From: Nothopassalora personata
Taxonomy: Eukaryota > Ascomycota > Dothideomycetes > Mycosphaerellales > Mycosphaerellaceae
NCBI GenBank assembly: GCA_033816765.1
Contig: CM066287.1
Span: 372,001-436,000, forward strand
Length of the DNA: 64,000 nucleotides
Reading direction: 5' to 3'
The notes under the pieces were generated by a model, which saw only the letters and a program-made list of their open reading frames with translations, did not search any database and was not told the DNA's origin. Position numbers and translations under genes: made by a program. This document shows, piece after piece, positions 12,690-22,999 of this stretch; position 1 is the first letter of the stretch; the number at the start of each line of letters is the position of its first letter.

Positions 12690-13620
12690 CCCGCCCCTAG
12701 TAAAGTAGATAGAGGTACCCGACTACGGACCGCGAATAATACTATTAATGCCTTAGCTACTTACGTAGGTAATGAATTCCTTAAGGTTAGTAAGCTAGAG
12801 TTCTACTATAGCGATCGAGATAAGTTCGACACTTAAGTTACTTAGATAGATACGTACTTCTTATTTAACTCTATAGCTAAGAACCTTAAGCCTATCTTTA
12901 CTACTACCTTCTTAAGAGGACGAGTATAGTATTAGGTTAAACCGTTCCTAAGGACCTACTTAGATAGTAACGGTACCGATAACGCTAATAGAATCTTTAC
13001 GTCTTATAACTATCTTAAGAGTACTATAAAGAGCGTCTTTAGAATCTCTAACGAGGTTACTACTACCGTTTGTATTATATTATACTTAACTTAGAAGACG
13101 TCTACCGCCGAGTATACTACTAAATTCTAGGAATACGCTTAACTTACCGATTAGGACGATAAGGCCTTATAAGTTATATACCGACGTAGCTTAAAGGAGA
13201 ACGTTAAGGACGAGTTAATACGGGATAGTCGAAGAATCGATAACTTAGGTAACCTTATTAAAGTTACAATTAATCTAAATAATAAGCTCTACGAGAGAGT
13301 TATAGAACGACGATACGACTCTAAAGTATCCGGAAAGACCGGATTTACACTAGGCTACGACAATCGTAATAGGGACTATAATAACCTTAATAATAATAAG
13401 CCTAGCTATAAGCTATACTATAGACTATAGCCTATAGAACTCGACGTTACCGAGAAAGGTCGTAAGATCGGAAGTAAGAACAGGGGTAAGAAAGGGCCTA
13501 AGAGTTCGAAAGGAAGCTTTACTTACTATAACTATAGTAGGGAAGGCTATATAGTAAGGGACTACTACGGTAAGTAAAATATAGTACGCCGTAAGCAGTT
13601 TAACATAATATAACGAGGAA
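12690..13620 (+). pseudogene. Family A Gypsy gag, RIP-degraded
   Basis: Region between leader and protease. The reading frame is recoverable only across many TAG/TAA codons. Near 13515-13580 it ends in a zinc-knuckle-like block reading YYNYSREGYIVRDY, in which the expected C-x2-C-x4-H-x4-C residues mostly read Tyr (TGC/TGT to TAC/TAT). Same gene as the remnants at 1-2540 (minus) and 54428-55540 (plus). It would have encoded the nucleocapsid/coat protein. Confidence 0.75.
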
Positions 13621-13799
13621 CTAGTAAACTCGAGAGTAGTATTAGACTACTAGGAGGTACCGACTATACTCGAGGAGTAGAGGAGAGAGTTAGTAACGGA
13701 AGTAACATACCTCTTCTAGATCCCTTATAAGAACGAGGGGGATACTATAGGTAACTAATAGAAATTACACTATTCGGGTTATAGAACCGACTATAATAG

Positions 13800-16700
13800 T
13801 TCGAAAGAACATACTAATTTAATATAATCTAAATACGGGTTACCTCGGAAAGTTACCGGACGACCGAAAATATAGAAATCGAGACGGTTAAATAAGTAAA
13901 ACGAGAGATCCTGGAGAAGCTAGAATAAGACCTCTCGGACATCGAGATAAACGAGGTACTTACGAATAACCCCTAGGAACGCCTCTCGTTATTACGAGAC
14001 TAACTTTAAAAGGTAACTAAAGGGGTTAGTAAGTTACTACTAGTAATAAAAAACAAAGTACTAAAACACTTCCTCTAGATTACCTACGGGGAACTCGCCT
14101 CTAGATATATACATATTATAGTATAACTCGATAAGCTCGAAGAGTCGACTACGAGATTAAACGAGATGCTCGAAATAGTTACGGAGCCCTTTATTAGCGT
14201 TTCTATTACTAAGACTCGTACTAAACCTACTACTCCGCTAAGGAAGGCGTAGGGTATTTCCTATAGTAACTACGAGGAACCCTAGGAGCAACATATAGGT
14301 AGAATACTACGCTCCGAGAAGTAGACATCGATAAATCCTACTTTAATAGCGATAGAAGCGATAAAGAGAACTAGGACCTAGGATAGAATAGATCGTAGTT
14401 ACCGGAACTATAGGAGGAAAGTCTAGAAAATACCGGACTAGATACTATTAAAGAAAACTAGGATCTAGAGGAATTAAGCGAAGAGGATTCCTCTAAAGGG
14501 GAAGAGAGCGATACTAACGACGATAACGAATAGCTAACCTTTACGATTAATGCACCTAAGAAACTATATAATATAATCGTATACCTATAAAGAAGGTATA
14601 AAGAATTCCTACCTAAAATAGGCGGACGACAAATGCTATACTCTATAAAGTTCGATAAAACACTCGATACCCTACGAGGTATAGCCTAGGGATACCTACT
14701 TATAGAGACGACCGAAAACCTAGTAACTGCTATTATAGAATAACTACCGATAGGAAGCCGAATAATAGGTACCGGATACCTTACGCCGTTAGGAACATTT
14801 ATATCGAATAAATTACGTAACGTAGTATAACACGTACGCGCACTCTACTTAGAAACGTAGAAGATCTAGAAACGTTACCGAAGATAGGTATAGACATAGA
14901 AAGGCTCGCGTTAGGTTTAAGCGGATACCTCGAGACACGAAGTACGACGTTCTATATACGAATAGGGGAAAGGATCGACTCCTTAGGAATAAGCGACTAA
15001 AAGGAGTTATATAACATATAATAAGCTTAAGTATTAATAGTAGTCTTCCGAACAATAGTAATCGTTAATAGTTATAGGACTAGGGTTATAATTAACTCCG
15101 GAGCGAGCGGGAATTTTACCTCCGAAGCATTTATTAGGACTAAAGGGATCGTAAGCTAATATAAGAACGAAGGGTATAAATTAATCGCGGTAGACGGATT
15201 ATCCTTACCTAGAGTAGAACGAGAGACGATACCGTTACTACTAGTAATCTAACGGTACTACGAGGAAATTATCTTAGATGTTACTAATATAGCTAGTTAT
15301 AAGATCGTACTAGGTATACCTTAGTTAAGAAAGCATAATCTAGCTATCGACTAGAGAAGAGGAGTACTTACATTCGAGTAATACGATTACGTTATCGACA
15401 TTAATCCTATATAGCGGTAGCGCTCGCTAGTAGATAAGGTAAAGAGATAGCTTAACTGAATAGAGCTTACGCCGACTAGAAGAATAGAGGAACTACCTTC
15501 GACCGGAATAGACACTAGCGTAGGGCCGCCGGGTTACGAAGTTACCGGAAATAATAGACTTAACGTACTATCAAAGGATACTAACATTTCGGAGTTAACT
15601 ATCCCTAAGGAGTACCTTAAGTAGAAGAGACTCTTTATAGAGGAAAAGGGTAAGGACACCTTACCTAAGTACTAACTATAGGACTATAAGATAAACATTT
15701 AGCTAGGGAAAGAGCCTCTATAGGGACCCCTATATCTAATGTCCGAAAAAGAGCTAACAACCCTACGAGAATAGCTAAAGGAGAACCTAGTAAAAGGACG
15801 AATACGAAAATCAACCTTAAGCGTAGTATCTCTATATATGTTTATTCTAAAGGTAAACGGGAAACTACGACTCGTATAAGACTACCGAAAGTTAAACGAG
15901 ATTACTATTAAGAACCAATATCTACTACTAAATATTAAAGAAGTATAGGATAGATTAACCGGATTAGACTAGTATACGAAGATCGATTTATAAGATACCT
16001 TCTATACTATCTATATAGCGGAAGGAGAAGAATAGAAAACCGTATTTAGGACTCGATACGGACTATACGAGTTCTTAGTTATGCCTTTTAGATTAACTAA
16101 TACACTAGCCGTATTCTAAGACCTAATTAACGAGATACTAAGAGACCTACTAGACGTATATATTATTACCTATGTCGATAATATCCTTATCTATACGAAA
16201 GGGATACTCTAGTAGTATATACGATAGGTCTAGGACGTACTCGAGCGACTATCTAAAATAGGTTTCCGGACGGTACCGAAGAAATGCGAGTTCTATAAGA
16301 AAGAAGTTAAATTCTTAGGATTTATTATTAGCACAACTAGAATCTAGATTAACCTAGCTAAGATATAGTCTATTAGAGAATAGCTAGAGCTAATATACGT
16401 TAAGGACGTACAATTATTCCTTAGCCTCGCTAACTATAACCGGAAATTTATTAAGGGCTATTTGAGGACATTAATACCTATAACGATACTTACTGTCACG
16501 GGCCCGGCCCGGCGACCCGGCGACGGCCCGCGCAACCGTTGAACCTTAATGAGTAGCGAACAATCTACGGACCCCGGTCCGTAGATACTGCCTTTTACGC
16601 GCCGGTGGCGCAATCGGTCACTTTGCCTTTTACTGTTCGCACGTAATTAGCTAACCGTTACACTTACGAAGAAGGATATTAAATAGATATAGGGTAGCGT

Positions 16701-18600
16701 ATAAAGACTAGCATTCGAACGACTAAAGGAACAATGCGCCTTAGTACTAACGCTTCGACTATTCGACGGTATAAAAGAAGTCTAAATCGAAACGGACGTA
16801 TCGGATATAGCTATCGGAGTATACCTTACCTAAGAGTATAATAGGAAACGACACCTAGTAGCCTACTACTTAAGGAAACTATTACCCGCGGAATAAAACT
16901 ACAATATCTATAATAAGAAACTTCTTACTATTATCGCTATAATGTAGCACTAGAGAATATACACGGAAGGAGTACCTAGGCTAACGATTCTTTCTAATTA
17001 TAAGAATCTTACTTACTTTACTACGACTAAATAGCTAACGAGAAGATAGTACCGCTAGTCGGAACTGCTCGGTTAGTATAAGTTCGAAATCCGCTATATA
17101 CCTAGTAAAGATAATAGTAGGGCCGATATACTAAGCCGAAGAAGCGACTATATAGAAGGAAAGGAACTAGTACGATAATAAGTACTTAAGGCAAATCTAG
17201 ACAGAAGCCTTAGTACTAACATAAAGGAGTTTAATAACATAGTACGTATTCTTTAAGATACGGAAGAACAATTCCTAATAGTATAGGGAAAATACTAGGT
17301 ACCGAAGGACCGAGAAGAAGAGTATATACGATAACATTACGATAAACTAACCTATAGACATCCCGGAACATCTAAGATAGTAGAACTAATATAACGAAGC
17401 TTCGTATTCCTATAGCTCCGCTAAAAGGTGCTACGATACATTAAACGATACGAATACTATTAAAGGAATAAAGCCGTAAGACACGTAAAATACGGCGAAA
17501 TTTAATTCCGGACACCGCTAACTAGTCTATAGGGTAAAGTAACGATAGACTTTATAACAAAACTACTAACGTCCCGAGACTAAACTACGGGATAATAGTA
17601 TAACATAATACTAGTTATAGTAGACCGACTTATAAAATACGTATACTTTATTCCTATATCTAAAACGTATAATGTAGAGTAACTCGTACACCTCGTACTC
17701 GATCGACTCGTACGATACTATAGATTCCTAAAGGTCTTTATTATAGATAGAGATAAGCTATTTACATCTAACTACTAGAAAGCCTTAGTTTTTACGATCG
17801 GAATTAAATATAAGCTATCTACTACCTACTATCCGTAAACTAATAGGCAAATAGAAAGAATGAATTAAACCTTAGAATAATATCTACGACACTATATTAA
17901 CTATATATAGGACAATTAGGTTATACTCCTACCTATAGCATAGTTAGTACTAAACAACTATAACTCCGAAACAACGGGCGAAATACCTTTCTTCGTAAAC
18001 TACGGTAAGCATCCGAACCTATTTAGCAAAGAGGGATTACATCTATAAGCTAAAAGGGCTATCGTAACTATAGAGGCGATAAAAACTATCTACGAAAACT
18101 TAATACGAAGGGTTAAGAGTAACTAAGATAAAATTGTGATACTATATAATAAGAAACGATAAATGGTACCTTAGCTTAAGAAGGGGGATAAGGTCTATCT
18201 CCTTATAAAGAATCTTAAAATAAGAAGAAAGACTAAAAAACTAGACTAGGTAAAAGTCGGACTATTTCTCGTTAAGGAAGCACGAGGACCCGTTAACTAC
18301 TAACTACGGCTACTAAAGGATGTAAAGATCTACCTAGTGTTCTATGTTTTGCTATTAGAACCTATATACGCTAAAACACCTTACTAGGAAAGCTTCTATT
18401 TCGAGCTAGAAGTAGAAAACGAATTTAAAGTCGAAAAAATCCTAGATAGAAAGGGCTAGCGATACCTTATTAAATAGAAAGGATACGACGAATTAGAAAA
18501 TACCTAGGAACTAGAGAGAAACCTTAAGAACTGCTAGCTACTCCTAATAGAGTATTTCTAGCGCCGGAGGAACCCCGAAGCGAAGGAGGACTATATAACT
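13800..18600 (+). pseudogene. Family A Gypsy pol (protease-RT-RNase H-integrase-chromodomain), RIP-degraded
   Basis: Landmarks in order: protease near 15088 (INSGAS, Asp codon reads Asn); RT about 15760-16340 with the catalytic box reading YVDN near 16180; RNase H about 16760-17100; integrase about 17300-18150; chromodomain about 18420-18540 (FKVEKIL, then KGYDELENT). Interrupted by the solo LTR at 16494-16662. The RT-RNase H-integrase-chromodomain order places it in the chromovirus branch of Ty3/Gypsy. Dozens of in-frame stops; no product possible. Confidence 0.85.
16494..16662. repeat. Solo LTR inside family A pol, not RIP-mutated
   Basis: 169 bp starting TGTCACGG and ending CCGTTACA, flanked on both sides by CTTAC (16489-16493, 16663-16667). 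It is GC-rich with normal CA and TG content inside strongly RIP-altered sequence, so it arrived after the host copy was mutated. No internal element sequence remains. Orientation cannot be fixed. Confidence 0.9.
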
Positions 18601-18639
18601 AGAAATTAGAGGAGACATTATAACCTTAGTCGACTAGAA

Positions 18640-19075
18640 GTTCCTAAGTATTAGGAGTAAGATAGAAGTCTACTAACTCTTTCTACTCTAGCTCTAATAG
18701 GTTTACTAACTCTACGGCGATAGCCTTATCGGCTCTCTAATCTACGAGCTCTATCTACCTACGTAACCGTTCTTCCCTTATATACGCGGTATTTAAGGCT
18801 TCGCGAGTACGCTCTTAAGCCTCGCGGGCTTCCTTTATCTACCGCTATAGCTTCTTCTTTTTACCGATTATACGATTAAACTCGGAACGCGATACCTTTA
18901 TATTATAGCGGATGTTTCGATAAATATACTTATTATACCGCCCCGATAACACGTATACCTTATCTACCCGCGAATGCGCCCGATAGTTAGAATAAGACCG
19001 TACTATTATTTCTCTAAAATTGTCAATAGTTTTAGCTAACTTAAGACGACGAGAAGTACTTAAGGAAGGAGGAGC
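18640..19075 (-). pseudogene. Antisense Cys-cluster/coiled-coil gene of family A Gypsy
   Basis: Between the chromodomain and the 3' LTR a minus-strand frame of about 145 codons is interrupted only by TAG/TAA at RIP-type positions. It begins near SRRLKLAKTIDNFREI and contains Y-x2-Y-x6-Y (RYNKYIYRNIRYN, near 18900-18945), which reads C-x2-C-x6-C if each TAT was TGT. A Lys/Arg/Glu/Gln-rich coiled-coil-like stretch follows. The layout matches the intact antisense protein of element D (32267-32833). Role unknown. Confidence 0.6.
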
Positions 19076-19178
19076 CTTTATTATATTAAGGAGAACATAA
19101 ATAAGGACACTAAACGAAGGGACAAAGTAGTAGGACTATAACCTAAGCTCGTAGCGAGCTAAGCTAAGAGGGGGATAG

Positions 19179-19628
19179 TATTACGGGTTAGATTAAGCTA
19201 ATGCTTAGCGACTAATTAGAGCCTCTATAGTTAAGTAGACGCGACTACGGCTAGAAAGGCATAGCTACTACGGAGTAATCTATTACTCTATATAATCTAT
19301 AAGTAGATTAAACGGATTAGAATAGAGTACGATAACAATTAATCCGTTACTCTATATAATCTATAGAGTAGATTAATAGATTAGGATAGATTAAAAGATA
19401 ATCTCCTTTATCTTTAGGAAACGCTAAGAAACCCTTATAGCTTCGAGGCGTTTAACTTACTGTTTAATCTTACTATTTAGAATATAACCTTACCTAACCG
19501 CTACCTCGCTACTGCTTTATACTACTCTCCCTCTTACTCCTACTCGATAAGAATAAATCTTAATCGAACGAAGGTTACCTAACTTATTAGTTAACTTAGT
19601 AAGATTATAGGTTTAACTAAACCTAATA
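19179..19628 (+). repeat. 3' LTR of family A Gypsy
   Basis: 450 bp, TATTACGG (RIP form of TGTTACGG) to AACCTAATA, preceded by a purine tract (AAGAGGGGGATAG) and followed by ATAGC. It shows the Copia target region uninterrupted near 19400. Confidence 0.9.
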
Positions 19629-19633
19629 ATAGC

Positions 19634-21150
19634 GTCGCTTACGCGCTCTACTCCTATATTATTAGCGAGTCGTACGTAAACCGTATAGGCGCCGTAGTAA
19701 TACCCTTAGTCTACGCGTACGACTCTAAATTCGGGAGCTTTATACTACTAATAGGCTATATCTAGTATCGGAGTATATACTCGTACGATACTAAGCTTTA
19801 ATCCGCGCCGTTATCTAGGAGAAACGTAGCCTCGCGAAAGCCTTTACGCGTCTCGACGGCGCCTCGTAGGTAACGCGCTAGACTCGTATCGACTTACCTT
19901 AAGGGGTCTATATAGGAACTCGGACTTAGGAGTAACCCTTACCTAGTCCTCTACCTTTTCCCTATTCGCCCTTCTTAGTTAAAGCCTCTATAGTCTTTAG
20001 CCTATAAACCGCTTACGCATTACGTTCCTTCTATAGGTATCTACTCTAGTACTCTATCTTAAAGTAACCCTTCTTACTGTAGCCGTAGTATTCTACCCTT
20101 AACTTCTAGCTAGTCGTAGACGAGCTACCGGCGTCTCGCTACTAACTAGTACCCGAGGCGCCCCGTACTTAATTTAACTTCTATTACTTTAGGCAATCGG
20201 CTAGCTTATATACGTCTTTAGCTTTACGCTTACAACGCCTATACTACCCGCGATCGTACCCTCTACTACTCCCTTAGCGCTCGGTACTTTTAATACGCGA
20301 GGCTAGAACTACTAGCTCTTCTCTAGTTATAGGGATATTATAGTAGCTAACGATAGCGAACCGTAAGCGAGGCGTAAGCCTCGCTAATAGGTACCGTACG
20401 CGCTACGCTTCCGAGTAGTTACCTAACTAGTCCTCTATAATATCTAACTTAGTCGCGAACTATCGTACTATCTAGTTATCCTTCTATTTTATAACCTCGT
20501 ACTTTAATATAACGTTAAGTACGCGATTTATAGGATCGCTATATACGTTTTAATAAAACTCCTTAAAGTCCTAGTATATATACCCTATAAGGTTAACGAC
20601 GCTATAGTTAGTATACTATCGCTTACTTACCTCTCCGCTAAGGTATATAACCCTATATAGGACCTTTAATCCGTTTATTACGTATATAGTACCTAAGAGG
20701 GCGAAGATAAGTAAGAGCTCCCTAAGGAATACCCTTACCTTCCTTATCGAATCCCCTCTAAAAAGCGTTAGCTCTTTTAGACGCGGTCGAGATATATATG
20801 CTACGGCCGCGCCTCGTACTATAATATTATCGTTAGTAGCTATAGAGATAGAGGTAGGGTAGTAGTAGGGAGGTAATCTTCCCTCCTCCCTCCTATCTAC
20901 TCTAGAGGCGGTATGCTTATAGCGCGTAAGATCTCTAGACGCTTAATCTCCCGCTATATCTCCTACTCTTTAATCTTAGCCCGTAAGGCCTCTCTTCTCG
21001 TAACTAAGGCTATACGACGCGCCTACTACTATACTCTAGGGCTTAGGGGGGGGGCGTAGGTAACTCGCCGTTACGCGCGTCGCGATTAGGCTCTATAGCG
21101 TATATAGATTATAACGAGAGTAAGCTTTAGAACTATAAGGACTACGAGGG
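19634..21150 (-). pseudogene. C-family gag remnant of element F
   Basis: Reverse complement similarity to the leader, gag and gag-protease junction of element C (28440-29750): for example the AAAGTCGACCCCTTAAGG segment of C recurs here in RIP-altered form near 19890, and the gag start near 20700-20900 matches 28600-28770. All frames are broken. This is the part of element F lying right of the family A insertion. Confidence 0.65.
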
Positions 21151-21151
21151 C

Positions 21152-21332
21152 TATAAGGAGATATTATAATATATAGTACGCCTACGATCTTCTAATTGTA
21201 GATAAACTAAAGCTTACTTTCTTCTATAGACGCGGTACGCGTTACTTAGTATACGTATACGCGTTACGTACGGCTTACTAAGCCGGGTATAGCCGTATTA
21301 TATATAAGGGTTAGCTATAGGTTACCCTTATA
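21152..21332 (-). repeat. 5' LTR of element F (C-family)
   Basis: 181 bp, reverse complement of the LTR at 4808-4988 and related to the 197-bp LTRs of element C. Boundaries follow TATAAGGA and CCCTTATA and could be off by a few bases. The next 146 bases (21333-21478) are RIP-altered with no recognised content. Confidence 0.65.
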
Positions 21333-21478
21333 TTATCCTATATTGTCTATACTTCTTAAGTAGCTTACTAGTAGTAATACTATTATATATATCTAGCTCG
21401 TCTACTATATAGTTAGTAAGCATATCGTAAGCGGTAAGCGTAGTAAATACTTACTATTTACGAAGTATAGGAGGTAGC

Positions 21479-21640
21479 TATGAGGGGCGGGCCCCTGTTT
21501 CTTAGTATAGGCTACGCCTATACGTTCGGATTGCTTTCCGACACCTTTTCTTCGGACAGCGTGTAACTTCCCCTTTCTTCTATATCGAACTTATTATAAA
21601 CTTTATAGAACTTTAGTGTATACGTCGTTTACCCGTAACA
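21479..21640 (+). repeat. 5' LTR of Gypsy B
   Basis: 162 bp, TATGAGGGG to ACCCGTAACA; its partner at 38902-39063 starts TATAAGGGG, so the original start was probably TGTGAGGGG. A GC-rich palindrome-like GGGGCGGGCCCC lies at the start. Confidence 0.85.
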
Positions 21641-21641
21641 T

Positions 21642-21651
21642 TAAGTTCGAT
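21642..21651 (+). promoter_or_regulatory. Gypsy B self-priming site
   Basis: One base after the 5' LTR, TAAGTTCGAT is the exact complement of ATCGAACTTA at 21584-21593 in the LTR (10 of 10). Same arrangement as in the other Gypsy elements of the window; self-primed reverse transcription is inferred. No clear TATA box is seen 38-41 nt upstream in this RIP-altered copy. Confidence 0.6.
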
Positions 21652-21739
21652 CCATTCGAATTAGCTAGGCACCTACCATTAAAGAGACGGGATACGTAAT
21701 AACGTCGCCGGGTAGCGAGAACCCCGGGACTAGTGCCCC

Positions 21740-22960
21740 GAATAAAAACTTCTAACTTATGCTATAGTAACTGTACTAGCGATAGGAAGAGATGCAAGCC
21801 GAGTTAATTACAACGCGCGCCGCTTTAAAAGAATCGGAAGACGCTCGACGTTAGTTAACACCTATAGTCTCGCTACTAGTTTATAACGAGACGACTACTA
21901 GTGACCTAATAAGACAGCTACTATAGACGCTAAACGCCGCCGCGCCCTTGCCGCGCACCGGAGAAGAACCGTCGGGTCCTAGAGGTTAGAACCCCCCTTC
22001 CTAGGACGGTAAGGTAGAGACATTCCGCGATTACTTCTTAAGGTTAAAGAGCTCTTTTAGGGTACGATCCGCCCTAAAACCGACGCTCTCTAAGGAGTAT
22101 TACTAGGACGTAATTAACGACACCTTACTAGCGAGAGAGCGTACTAGGATGCGGCACTTCTAGGATAAGGGAGACGGCGAACTTAGGAAGGACCCCGTTA
22201 CTTTCTTTACGTAACTCGAGAAAGTCTTCGGTAATAGCAACGAGCGCGCTAAGGCCCTAGAGCAGCTTACTAAGATTAAACATACGAACGGTTAACCTTA
22301 GCACGATTACTAGATGAAATTCGACGGACTCCTACTAAGCGCCGGCGGAGAGAACTAGAGCGACGACGCGAAGATTAGTTACTTACGTAACACCTTCTCG
22401 AAACCCGTTCGGATATACACGGCGGCTATGCTAAAGAAGGAGGACTACTACGAGTTTACGGGGGAGGTCGAACGGATTATAACTAACCTCGAGGATACGG
22501 ACCAGTTTAAAATAGCCTATAAGAGGTAGAAGGATAACAATAAGGACTCTAGTGCGACCGCTATAGTTACTACCCGTTCTTTTACAAGAGCGGCTAGTAA
22601 CTAGGTTAATGCCGATAGTAACACTATTATAGCACTAACCCGGATAAGCGGAGGCCGCCCTAGAAGTCGTAGAGATCGGAAGGAGGATAAAGGGAGGTAG
22701 AGAGTAAAATAGGTAGATACCGCGGAGAGGGATCGTAGGCGTTAAGAATAGCTCTACTTCCGCTATAGAGCGAGCGGACATCGAGTGAAGGAATGCCCGT
22801 ACGCCGTAGCAGTCAATCCTACTAGGATTAACGCGGCCTCGGTCGCGCCGATCCTAGAGGACGACGGGTTTAAGTCGGATCCCGGAGAGATAGGAAAAGA
22901 CTAGCTCCTAGTCGAAAGCTAGAACTAGGAGATAAAGAAGCACTAGTAAAGGGGTAGAAC
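21740..22960 (+). pseudogene. Gypsy B gag, RIP-degraded
   Basis: A frame with many TAG stops runs from near 21740. A recognisable capsid-like part occurs near 22010-22500 (VETFRDYFLRLKSSF). Near 22752-22800 a zinc knuckle reads YFRYRASGHRVKECP, with the first two Cys codons changed to Tyr and the His and last Cys kept. The product would have been the element's coat/nucleocapsid protein. Not functional. Confidence 0.75.
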
Positions 22961-22999
22961 GCAGTTAAGAGTTCTATAAATGGGAATCTTGTATATACT

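Larger units (their letters stand above)
6572..19628 (+). mobile_element. Complete but RIP-degraded family A Ty3/Gypsy chromovirus, with nested insertions
   Basis: Bounded by 450-bp LTRs and by ATAGC on both sides (6567-6571, 19629-19633). Without the Copia insertion (6799-12412) and a solo LTR (16494-16662) it is about 7.3 kb, a normal chromovirus length. Order on plus: LTR, gag, protease, RT, RNase H, integrase, chromodomain, then an antisense frame, purine-rich tract (about 19168-19178) and LTR. Frames are full of TAG/TAA, and catalytic Asp codons read Asn, consistent with G-to-A RIP. It is inactive. Related copies lie at 1-3007 and 53994-55870. Confidence 0.9.
3786..21332 (-). mobile_element. 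C-family Ty3/Gypsy element F, minus strand, split by family A insertion
   Basis: Left part (3786-6571) carries, in minus orientation, degraded integrase (near 3790-4600), RNase H (near 5000-5250) and reverse transcriptase (near 5850-6450); the last matches the RT of element C (30400-30900). Right part (19629-21150) carries gag, and 21152-21332 the 5' LTR. Family A inserted at ATAGC (6567-6571 and 19629-19633). The 3' LTR was not found: integrase runs straight into a plus-oriented LTR-gag fragment at 3785. Two more LTR copies interrupt pol. Heavily RIP-mutated and inactive. Confidence 0.7.
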
